A stretch of DNA of 46,707 bases, from positions 1 to 46,707 of the forward strand of contig CAMOGQ010000008.1 of assembly GCA_946614165.1 (NCBI GenBank), written 5' to 3'. Within the stretch, counting starts at the first letter, position 1, and each line of letters begins with the position of its first letter. Below are positions 1 to 7,077 of the stretch, piece by piece. The position numbers and the translations under genes are program-made. Below the pieces are notes generated by a model. That model was not told the origin of the DNA, did no database searches, and saw nothing but the letters and a program-made list of their open reading frames with translations. Origin of the DNA: an uncultured Lachnospiraceae bacterium. Its GTDB lineage: Bacteria; Bacillota; Clostridia; Lachnospirales; Lachnospiraceae.

Positions 1-1
1 A

Positions 2-193
2 TTATAAAGAGCAAAAATCACTATGTAAATACCCGTAATTTTGAACTACACCCATAACAACCGCTCCCTTTATTGCATTGATCCTGGCCAGAAGACTGAG
101 TGCCAGCTTTTTATTGCCTCCAAACAGCTTCGCTGCTGCCTTAGGATCTGTACATTGCCGTTCTAATGTTTTGTTCGCGTAGTTGATCTTCAT
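2..193 (-). pseudogene. truncated RelE/ParE (HigB-like) toxin-family protein
   Basis: The first 43 or so residues (MKINYANKTLERQCTD, then an Ala/Lys-rich helix and LLARINAIK) look like the N-terminus of the small HigB/RelE-type proteins often annotated as plasmid-maintenance killer or killer-suppression protein. Those proteins are usually about 95-110 residues; this one stops at 63, and its last 19 residues (from VVMGVVQ onward) do not resemble the family. That suggests a frameshift or an insertion-type break. A GGAG ribosome site lies about 9 bases upstream of the ATG, and a perfect palindrome (211-231) sits just upstream, as expected for an autoregulated toxin-antitoxin promoter. No antitoxin partner is visible because the gene reads out of the window. 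Family assignment is by eye from the N-terminus only. Confidence 0.5.
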
Positions 194-210
194 GTAAACA
201 GCTCCAATAC

Positions 211-231
211 AAATTACCTGTCAGGTAATTT
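211..231. promoter_or_regulatory. perfect palindrome, candidate operator of the toxin-like gene
   Basis: Two 10-base arms, AAATTACCTG and CAGGTAATTT, are separated by one base and lie 18 bases upstream of the start codon at 193. This is the size and place of a repressor dimer site in autoregulated toxin-antitoxin operons. The arms are exact; the function is inferred from position. Confidence 0.5.
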
Positions 232-407
232 AATTGTAGCAGTTTCTGCCAGTCTGTCAATACTCTGCCAGCAGAGTCAGAGAGACAGGACCAAACAGCC
301 TTACCCTTATCATCATTGAAAAATCAGGAAAAGGCGTCGGTTCACAAACTCAAACCGCAGTCAGCTGCTCATATATCTGAACGCACCCGGAAACTGCAGA
401 AGTAATC

Positions 408-3380
408 TTACATTGCAGGCTTTCCAAAGGTCAGCTCCATCAGTTCAGCCGCAGCCGTTTTGCTACACACCCGCATCATATTGTCCTCGGTCGTAGTTTT
501 CCCCAGAAGGTTCATATAGCCGTACCATACGATCTCATGGTCAATAATAGCGAAATGCCCGCAGGTCCCTTCTGCCGCCTTTATATAAAATCCAGCCTGC
601 CGCATCTCTTCATGCAGCTGCATCCAGTAGGCACCGTCTCCAAAGCCATAATCATCCGGATCCCGGGTGACGACCGTTATACTGACTCCAAGGCTCTGCT
701 TCTTTCGAAGAAGTTCTGTCAGTTCCCTGACCTTGGGGCCGCTGATGACGGGGCTGGAAATAACAATCGTCTTTTCCGCCTGCAGAAGATCTTTCTTATA
801 CACCGGCTCATAGGTATCCCCGTCAAAAATCGAATTGGCGGCCTGCCTTTCGCCCCGGATGCCGGCGCATACGGAGTAGCCGATCTGCTTATAGGCTTTG
901 AGACGTTTGGCATACATGCTGTCGAACATGGGGATGTGACTGTCCACGTAATCATATACGATCACATTCTTCTTGCCTTCATAGTCTCTGTTCAGCCTTC
1001 CGGCATACTGTTCCACAACGCCCCTGAAGGATACCGGCGTTGCCATGATCAGTGTATCCAGACGGGGGAAGTCGAACCCCTCACCGATCAGCTTTCCCGT
1101 TGCCACCAGTACCAGAGATTCCTCTCTCTTTACCTGCTTCATCTCTTCCAGGATCCGTCTGTGTTCCTTTGCGGAATGACTGCCGGTCATAAGGAATGCA
1201 TGATCCGCACAGCTCCTTACCTTTTCATACAGCCTTTCGGAATGATCCTTATATTTTGACAGGATGACCGGCGTCCTCCCCTCTTTAAGGCACTCTCTGA
1301 CATCCGCCAGGATCTGCTCATCCCGCAGTTCATTGCATCTCAGGATCTCATAGGCCTCATTGGGATGCATCTTCTCAGAAACCATGCCTCTTGGCGGAAC
1401 AGTTCTGGTAAATCTGGGATAGACCAGATGGTCTATGCCCTGGGCCAGCGCCTTTTCTTTTGACGTATACCGGTAGCGGACAGGCCCCAGCAGCATGTAA
1501 TTGATTCTTTCAAGTCCATCCCCCCGGACAGGCGTTGCGGTTACGCCGTATACATACCTGGCCCTGACCTCTTCAAGGACCGAGGAAAGAGTTTCAGATG
1601 CAGCATGATGGCACTCATCCACTATGACCATGCCGTACCCGTCAAGAAGCTCATGAAAGCTGCCTTTTCTGTACAGGGACCCCGCCATGGCAATATCAAC
1701 GATCCCGGTCATGGAATCATGCTGTCCGCGGAGCTTTCCGATCAGGCTCCTGCGCCTTTTTACCATTCCCTTCTTTGTTTTATATTCCGGAAGCGCTTCC
1801 TCTATAACAAGAAAGTTTTTCAGCGACGCTTCCCACTGGTCCATCAGGGCAGAGGATTCCAGAATGATCAGGGTATTTATCTTCCTTTCCGCAATCATGG
1901 CAGCAGCGACCACCGTTTTGCCGAAGGCCGTGGCAGCATGCAGGATCCCGGTATCATACTTAAGCATCTCTTCGCAGGCCGGGACCTGCTCCTCCCGGAG
2001 CTCTCCCTTAAAAGAGACGTTTATGGATCTTCCGCTTTGTCTTTCATCCGTCACTTCATATGGAATGCCTGCCTCTTCTATCCTTTCTGTGAGGGATTCC
2101 AGCAGGCCTCTGGGAATCTCTATGTATCCGCCGGGATGGTCCCTTCCAAGGTAAATCCAGCTGGCCGTATCGAAGTTCGAGGTGCCTATGGCCCTGTTTT
2201 TGTGAAATACCGGATTTCTGAAGGCAGCCATTCTCCGGATCTTATTCTGGATCGACGGTTTCAAATTCAGACTGTCCACGTAGATGCCGTTTGACAGTGT
2301 AATACTGATTTTCCCGTCTGCTTCCGACATAGCAAACGAACTTTCTTTCTTCCATGGCTTCTGTCGGTCCTCATCGTCCTTATCCTCCAGTAGGTCTTCA
2401 AAGGCACCGGCCCACTCTCTGAGCTTGAGCTCTGTAAATTCCCTGGAAAGCCGCGGCTTGCTCTCCAGAATCTCCCACTGATCGGGATAAGCATTCCAGT
2501 TTTTGTCAATGAAAGCACTGTTTCCCTCTTTCAGGGCCCTGCCCTGCAGGGGCAGGGCGATCAGGTTCCCGACGCCTCCTTCCGGCAGACTGTCCTGGGC
2601 CGGCAGCATACGGTCGAAATACTGAAAGGATTTAAGACTGATCTGCTCCGCTCCTTTGGCAAGGAGGGCCGAGCCGAATCTTCTGGCCAGAGAAGCAGGA
2701 AGCAGGCTGTCAAAAAAGATCCATATGTGAGCGCCCCTTCCCGACCGGGACCGCTCCACCAGAGGATCTATGCCGTTTATAGTGCAGATGCTCCTTACGG
2801 CGTCCACTTCCTCCATCCAGGCATCGTCCGTGTTGGCATAGTCATGCTTTTCGGCATCCTTTTCATGATTGTCAAAGTCAAAGACCAGAAATCTGCAGGT
2901 GCCGTCCGGAAACAGGGGATAGATGCCGATCACGTCAGAGCCATTGGGAGATCTTCCCTGCAGATGGGCCAGTATATCCTTCGGCTCCAGTTCTTTATCG
3001 GATCTGTAAGAGCATGCACTGCAGCTGGTCTTCTGTCCGTGCTTTCTGGGACATACCTCCGTCCAGAAGCTGCTGCACTGGCGGAAATATCCGGCTTCCC
3101 CGTTTTGCTTTTCCGATCTTCTGGCGTATACATCATGCCTTCCCCAGAAGCAGGACAGATAAGTCCTGACCATCCTGTTGGTAAAGACAGGCGGATGTAT
3201 GATCCTGGCTCCCTGATCGGGATCAAAGCTTTCTGCCGCCTCCGGGTCCTTCAGCCGCCTCAGTTCGGAGGCATAGGAAATACCGGAGCGGTCCAGGATA
3301 TTCCTGAGCAGCTGGTTTTCCAGCTGCAGATCATTCAGCTGCTTCTGGAGGAGGCTTACATTTACAGCGGGATCTCGCAT
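408..3380 (-). CDS. TOTE-type primase / SF2 helicase / PLD-like fusion protein
   Basis: This 990-residue multidomain protein begins with a short coiled coil (about 8-45, Leu/Gln-rich). An archaeo-eukaryotic-primase-like domain follows (about 60-310) with a Cys cluster at C110/C120/C123, the metal-binding type motif DFDNH at 168-172 and SRSGRGAHIW at 211-220, as in the primase domain described for TOTE conflict systems. A superfamily 2 helicase core occupies about 455-830: ATAFGKT (483-489), DECHH (588-592), GVTATP (612-617) and QYAGRLNR (791-798). The C-terminal 120 residues resemble a phospholipase-D-like fold with HFAIID at 942-947. Such proteins are thought to act on invading nucleic acids or in repair; the role here is not proven. 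Next to the toxin-like remnant, it may be part of a small defence patch. It is apparently transcribed alone. Confidence 0.85.
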   Translation of the reverse strand: MRDPAVNVSLLQKQLNDLQLENQLLRNILDRSGISYASELRRLKDPEAAESFDPDQGARIIHPPVFTNRMVRTYLSCFWGRHDVYARRSEKQNGEAGYFRQCSSFWTEVCPRKHGQKTSCSACSYRSDKELEPKDILAHLQGRSPNGSDVIGIYPLFPDGTCRFLVFDFDNHEKDAEKHDYANTDDAWMEEVDAVRSICTINGIDPLVERSRSGRGAHIWIFFDSLLPASLARRFGSALLAKGAEQISLKSFQYFDRMLPAQDSLPEGGVGNLIALPLQGRALKEGNSAFIDKNWNAYPDQWEILESKPRLSREFTELKLREWAGAFEDLLEDKDDEDRQKPWKKESSFAMSEADGKISITLSNGIYVDSLNLKPSIQNKIRRMAAFRNPVFHKNRAIGTSNFDTASWIYLGRDHPGGYIEIPRGLLESLTERIEEAGIPYEVTDERQSGRSINVSFKGELREEQVPACEEMLKYDTGILHAATAFGKTVVAAAMIAERKINTLIILESSALMDQWEASLKNFLVIEEALPEYKTKKGMVKRRRSLIGKLRGQHDSMTGIVDIAMAGSLYRKGSFHELLDGYGMVIVDECHHAASETLSSVLEEVRARYVYGVTATPVRGDGLERINYMLLGPVRYRYTSKEKALAQGIDHLVYPRFTRTVPPRGMVSEKMHPNEAYEILRCNELRDEQILADVRECLKEGRTPVILSKYKDHSERLYEKVRSCADHAFLMTGSHSAKEHRRILEEMKQVKREESLVLVATGKLIGEGFDFPRLDTLIMATPVSFRGVVEQYAGRLNRDYEGKKNVIVYDYVDSHIPMFDSMYAKRLKAYKQIGYSVCAGIRGERQAANSIFDGDTYEPVYKKDLLQAEKTIVISSPVISGPKVRELTELLRKKQSLGVSITVVTRDPDDYGFGDGAYWMQLHEEMRQAGFYIKAAEGTCGHFAIIDHEIVWYGYMNLLGKTTTEDNMMRVCSKTAAAELMELTFGKPAM

Positions 3381-3552
3381 TTTTCTTCTCTCTTCTCGTC
3401 AAATGTCAAATCAGGGGCTGCCGGGCAGGATCGGCGACAGGGCAGATACTGTATGGCGCCCATTATAAACCGGCCGCATCCTCCGGTCATACAGACATAA
3501 AGGATACGGCCCTGCATCATTATTCACAGCTGCCGAAAAGGCAGTCTCTGTA

Positions 3553-4197
3553 TCATCTCTGAATCTTCTCGAAGTCTGCCTTGGGATGCTTGCAGACCGG
3601 GCAAATGAAATCATCCGGCAGTTCCTCCCCGACCCACTCATAGCCGCAGATCAGGCACCTCCAGACGGTCTCTCCCTCAGGCGTCTGGGATACGGCCTGG
3701 GGCCTGGGCTTGATGTCCGCCTGATAATATTCGTAGGTACAGGACGGCGCATCCGAAAGGACCGTCATAAAGACCGGCTGGCAGATAAAGAGGGTATGGG
3801 AGCCCAGATCTGCAGTGCTTTCCACTTTCAGAGAGAAGTATGCATTGGTTCCCTTGGTAATAAAAGGAATGCCGTTTTCCGCGGTCTTATAGAATTCCTT
3901 CGGATAGTCCGCAAACTTGTCCACGTCCCTTCCGGACTGGAAGCCGAAGTGCTTAAAGAGGGCAAAATCCGCCTCTTTGCTGATGACGGAAATGTTGCAC
4001 ATACCTGTCTCCAGCACCATGTCATGGGTATAGTTGGCCTTGTTGACGGCAATAGAGATACGATTGGGTTCCGACGCCACCTGGACAGCCGTATTGATGA
4101 TGCAGCCGTTGATCTTATCTCCCCTTACAGCCGTACAAACAAAGAGGCCGTAGGACAGCTTATACATTGCTTTCGTGTTCATGACCATTTCTTCCAT
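3553..4197 (-). CDS. flavin reductase-rubredoxin protein (high-molecular-weight rubredoxin type)
   Basis: Residues 1 to about 160 form a flavin-reductase-like split-barrel domain, starting with the typical MYKLSYGLFVCT and NGCIINTAVQV segments where FMN binds. Residues about 175-214 form a rubredoxin domain with the two iron-binding pairs CLICGY and CPVCKHP. This is the domain order of the clostridial high-molecular-weight rubredoxins, which pass electrons from NAD(P)H via FMN to partners such as flavo-diiron proteins in oxygen or nitric oxide detoxification. It is cytoplasmic. The length (214) is normal for the family. A GGAG-type site precedes the ATG. It is followed by the divergent-function helicase gene 172 bases further on and is probably its own unit. 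Confidence 0.93.
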   Translation of the reverse strand: MEEMVMNTKAMYKLSYGLFVCTAVRGDKINGCIINTAVQVASEPNRISIAVNKANYTHDMVLETGMCNISVISKEADFALFKHFGFQSGRDVDKFADYPKEFYKTAENGIPFITKGTNAYFSLKVESTADLGSHTLFICQPVFMTVLSDAPSCTYEYYQADIKPRPQAVSQTPEGETVWRCLICGYEWVGEELPDDFICPVCKHPKADFEKIQR

Positions 4198-4948
4198 ATG
4201 CCTTTCGCTCCTTTCCTCTGTCCTCCGGACAGAAACTTTACTGCTTTTATGAGTTCCTTTTCAAAAAAAGATGCATCCGCAGACAGCCCTTTTGAGGACC
4301 ATCTCCTTTATCCCTGCTTCCGGCCGCCATGCGGCCCGCACAGCCTTCCGGACCCGGACTTCCTTTCCGGTCCTGTAAAAAGCCGGGACCACTCCCTGGT
4401 ATCCGGAATTCAGATTCGTAAAGACAAAACAATTCCTGCACTCTGTCTCTTCCTATACCCCGGGCAGGAAGGAAATGAATGCAGCGGATGTATGAAGCAG
4501 ATGTTTGCAGCATCTGATAAAGAGAATTTATACAGGATTGTAAAGAGAATGTATAAAACAGAAGCAGGCAGCTCCTGCAGAATCTGTTTCAGTACCGTCT
4601 CCTCTAAATCCGGCCGGAAACCGCCGCCTTGACCGCTCCCCTGGCAGGAGGTCAAATCAACCCCCTTCTTCCTGCCCCATTCCTCTATACAGTCAGTTCT
4701 TTAGAGACTCCATAGGGACCTTCCGCCATAGGGTCCGCCCCCTTCTCGCCAGTCAGCTCTTTCAGTTCCCCTGAACCTGCAATATCCTCAACCCCCCTTT
4801 CCATAGCGTTTCTCCCCGGATCTGCAGGGGGGCATGAACCGGGCAGTTTTTTCTATCCGGTTCGGACAGATTCGGAGGAAAATATTTCTCCCTATAGCCC
4901 CAAAATCTCCGGAATATCCTGAGTACAAGGAGAAAGCCCCCCTCTTCC
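4198..4948. other. 751-base stretch without a recognisable gene
   Basis: No reading frame here resembles a known family on either strand. A short imperfect duplication is visible around 4690-4770: GTCAGTTCTTTAGAG is echoed by GTCAGCTCTTTCAG, and CCATAGGGACC by CCATAGGGTCC. The second pair can also fold as a GGACC/GGTCC hairpin. The part next to 4197 must hold the promoter of the rubredoxin gene, but I see no convincing -35/-10 pair. Confidence 0.5.
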
Positions 4949-5149
4949 TCAGGCCGGTATTAAGGACAGGTAATCACAATTTCCCCAAGGCTGGGAAGAG
5001 GAAGCTCTGTCACGGGCCGGCCCGCCGCTCCGGGCCATGATCCGCGTGCGTAGGGAAAGCAGGTATTCCCTAATCCTATCTTCTATTTTACACAGCTTCC
5101 TGCCCAAAGGCCATGCCCTTACCGCTTTATGATCTGTAAACGCTTCCAT
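4949..5149 (-). CDS. possible small protein of 66 residues, unrecognised
   Basis: An ATG at 5149 follows the stop codon of the upstream gene by two bases, and the sequence GGAGG lies five bases before it, inside the last codons of that gene. This looks like a translationally coupled second gene. The product begins MEAFTDHKAVRAWPLG and is basic in its first half; I recognise no domain. The second half (Ser/Pro/Gly rich, ending LSLIPA) looks less like a natural protein, so the gene may be truncated or decayed. Confidence 0.3.
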   Translation of the reverse strand: MEAFTDHKAVRAWPLGRKLCKIEDRIREYLLSLRTRIMARSGGPARDRASSSQPWGNCDYLSLIPA

Positions 5150-5151
5150 CC

Positions 5152-5583
5152 TCACCTCCGGACAATCTGCCGAATCAGTTCCTCCTGCAGGCCTGTATCC
5201 TCCCCCCACCTGAGTCTTTGGATCAGGTGCATGGCAGCCAGTCGGCCATAGCCCCTGGGGTTGCTTTCGTGGTAAAGCTTCAGTTTCTTCAGGACTGTCT
5301 TTTCAAACAGAATCCCGAAATTCTTTTTATCGTGGTCGCTGATAAACTTTCCGTCGGAGCTGAAGAGATTTAAAAGCTCCGACATTTCCTCCACCAGAAG
5401 CCTGTCGTCGATTCTCACGGGCATGAGATATTCTCCTGCCCCGAGAGGCATGTCCGCAGGGTCCGCAAAACGGTACTGCAGGGTCCATCCTTCGTATGCC
5501 CCGGACATCTGAGCGACTTCCTCCCCGGTAAACAGTACTCCGTCGATCATGAATCCGTACCGGCCGCCATTCCACTTCTCCAT
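5152..5583 (-). CDS. unrecognised protein of 143 residues, possibly N-terminally truncated
   Basis: The frame is open from 5793, but everything above about 5590 is antisense to a recognisable UDP-glucose dehydrogenase remnant. The first internal ATG (5583, product [11 protein letters not shown]) is therefore the more sensible start. It has no good ribosome site, so this may be the C-terminal piece of a larger gene cut off when the flanking DNA was rearranged. The product is mixed alpha/beta in appearance, with no signal peptide or membrane segment, and ends [20 protein letters not shown] do not recognise the family. It appears coupled to the small ORF that follows it. Confidence 0.45.
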   Translation of the reverse strand: MEKWNGGRYGFMIDGVLFTGEEVAQMSGAYEGWTLQYRFADPADMPLGAGEYLMPVRIDDRLLVEEMSELLNLFSSDGKFISDHDKKNFGILFEKTVLKKLKLYHESNPRGYGRLAAMHLIQRLRWGEDTGLQEELIRQIVRR

Positions 5584-5589
5584 CGAAAA

Positions 5590-5889
5590 GGAAACAAAGC
5601 AGAAGGATATAGTGGTAGGCGTATATCGTCTGACCATGAAGTCCAACTCCGACAACTTCCGCCAGTCTTCTATCCAGGGCGTCATGAAGCGGATCAAGGC
5701 AAGGGGGGCCAGAGTCGTCATCTGTGAACCCACCCTGGAAAACGGTACTACCTTCTTCGGAAGCAAAGTTGTCAATGATCTGAAAAAATTCAAAAAATGT
5801 GCGGCTGCATCATTGCCAATCGTTATGCCCCTGTACTGGATGACGTTGAAGAAAAAGTCTATACAAGAGACCTTTTCCGTAGAGACTGA
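5590..5889 (+). pseudogene. C-terminal remnant of UDP-glucose 6-dehydrogenase
   Basis: From about 5595 the plus strand encodes [47 protein letters not shown] and NDLKKFKK. This is the unmistakable C-terminus of Ugd, which oxidises UDP-glucose to UDP-glucuronate. After NDLKKFKK (about 5796) the match continues in another frame as [19 protein letters not shown] and ends with the normal RRD terminus at 5889. One frameshift is therefore present. The N-terminal three quarters, with the NAD-binding and catalytic Cys regions, are missing. It reads toward the epimerase remnant, so the two were probably one operon. Confidence 0.88.
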
Positions 5890-5930
5890 TTTTTTCCATC
5901 AGCTCATATTACTGTTTTGTTCAATGATTC

Positions 5931-6424
5931 AGTCATCCCGATGTCTGTATTGAAAACGGCCTGATCGATTCCTGTAACATTCTGAAAGCATGCAGACACA
6001 GCTATGATAAAGGGCAGACCGGTGTGGAACACCTTTTCCATCGACGACAAGGTAGACAATCCGGTCTCCCTGTACGCCGCAGCCAACAAGAGCAATAAGT
6101 TTCTGGCCCACAGCTATTTCAAACTTTATGCTATTCTTTCTACACGTTTTCGTTTCTTTACAGTCTACGGACCTGCAGGGCACCCCAGAAAACCTTCTGG
6201 ACTATGTAAGCACTCTTCAGGAAGAACTTGCAGATGCCGGTGTCCTTCCCCGGGACTATGATTTCGAAGGGCACAGAGAGCTTGTGGGTATGCGGCCCGG
6301 CGATGCCTCTGTCACCTATGCAGGCAGCAGGGCCCTGGAAGAAGATTATGGATTCAGGCCTCAAATCGGCATCCGGGAGGGACTGCGGAGGTTCGCCCGC
6401 TGGTATAAGAATTACTATATGTAA
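5931..6424 (+). pseudogene. decayed NAD-dependent UDP-glucuronate 4-epimerase
   Basis: Pieces of a UDP-glucuronate 4-epimerase of the extended SDR family appear in order: [20 protein letters not shown] and RHSYDKGQTGVEHL (from 5934), then after a break DDKVDNPVSLYAA and FRFFTVYGPAG (about 6045-6175). In another frame follow PENLLDYVSTLQEEL, HRELVGMRPGDASVTYA and FRPQIGIREGLRRFARWY up to the stop at 6424. The Rossmann N-terminus is gone. The catalytic YxxxK segment is degraded (YAAANKSN rather than YAATKKSN). About 80 residues are deleted between VYGPAG and PENLLDYV. The gene cannot be functional. It would have made UDP-galacturonate for a surface polysaccharide. Confidence 0.88.
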
Positions 6425-6452
6425 TCCTTTCACATCTGTCTTGCAGGTATAC

Positions 6453-6493
6453 CAAAACTCCGGATGACATTTTCACGTCATCCGGAGTTTTTT
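6453..6493. terminator. strong intrinsic terminator after the epimerase remnant
   Basis: Twelve-base arms ACTCCGGATGAC (6457-6468) and GTCATCCGGAGT (6477-6488) flank an 8-base loop and are followed by a run of T on the plus strand. There is a matching run of A on the other side, so it could work in both directions. It lies 30 bases after the remnant's stop and shows that the decayed plus-strand genes once formed a transcription unit ending here. Confidence 0.9.
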
Positions 6494-6911
6494 ACTTCCT
6501 GTCCCTGATTATCCTCCTGCACCGCCTTTTTGCCCCGCATTGGTTCCGCCCTGTCGGTCCGGCTGTTCCCCTGACCATGCCATATCTGAGGATCCATCTG
6601 CCGCAGGGCACCACATTTCTTCGCAAATATCCTGTTCCGGCAAAATAATGCATGCATAAAAGGCAGCCTTATTGATATATGCTTCCATTCCGGGCCGCGG
6701 CCCTGCTTTTGTCCTCCTTATACAGCGTATGGATGCAGGCAGGCATCCGCTCTCCGGCCAAAAGCCCGTCCTTAAGGGCCTGAAATAACGCAGGCAGAGA
6801 CCGGCGCGCCCTTTAGCGCCCGGTCTCTAAAATATCCCCAGGACCTGCCTTTTTCATAGTACGGGTCTTATGCGAAACCCCTACAGGCAGGTCTGTTATT
6901 CTCCATTCTGT
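6494..6911. other. gene-free spacer rich in inverted repeats
   Basis: No gene is recognisable in these 418 bases. The right end, just after the stop of the small membrane-protein gene at 6912, contains two inverted repeats on the minus-strand transcript: GACCTGCC paired with GGCAGGTC around 6845-6892, and the long GC-rich hairpin at 6796-6828. Neither is followed by a clear T run, so they are not typical terminators. Confidence 0.5.
6796..6828. repeat. GC-rich hairpin, arms AGAGACCGG / CCGGTCTCT
   Basis: Outer arms of nine bases (6796-6804 and 6820-6828) continue inward as GCGC/GCGC with one unpaired base and a loop CCTTTA. The stem is long and stable. There is no T tract on either side. It may be an mRNA 3' stabilising structure for the operon ending at 6912 or a protein-binding site. 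Confidence 0.6.
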
Positions 6912-7070
6912 TCATTTACCGAAGGTGCCTATGACATCGTCATCCTCACCAGGTTCGGTGACCTTTCCCAGGCCGTCCATATCATCGAGTTTTTTTCTGG
7001 TAAACCGCAGCACCAGCAGAAGCACAACGATCAGCAGGGCCAGGATGATCGGGATCAGATACGCAGACAT
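6912..7070 (-). CDS. small single-pass membrane protein (52 residues)
   Basis: The product begins MSAYLIPIILALLIVVLLLVL, one strong membrane helix, followed by a positively charged RFTRKK and an acidic cytoplasmic tail (DDMDGLGKVTEPGEDDD). An ATG 30 bases further upstream is in frame. I chose 7070 because the AGAAGG site ten bases before it forms the last codons and stop of the preceding gene. Its place, five bases after the anchored surface protein, suggests translational coupling and a shared task. I recognise no family. Confidence 0.75.
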   Translation of the reverse strand: MSAYLIPIILALLIVVLLLVLRFTRKKLDDMDGLGKVTEPGEDDDVIGTFGK

Positions 7071-7077
7071 ATTCTCT

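Noticed and set aside
537-1259. Long plus-strand open frame opposite the helicase gene
   Set aside because: It is antisense to clear helicase motifs and shows no family resemblance.
3490-3552. Terminator after the rubredoxin gene
   Set aside because: A CTGCC/GGCAG hairpin exists but is not followed by T residues.
3586-4632. Plus-strand open frame of 348 codons
   Set aside because: Antisense to the flavin reductase-rubredoxin gene; the translation has no domain.
5584-5793. N-terminal extension of the 143-residue ORF
   Set aside because: These codons are antisense to the clear Ugd C-terminus, so coding there is chance.
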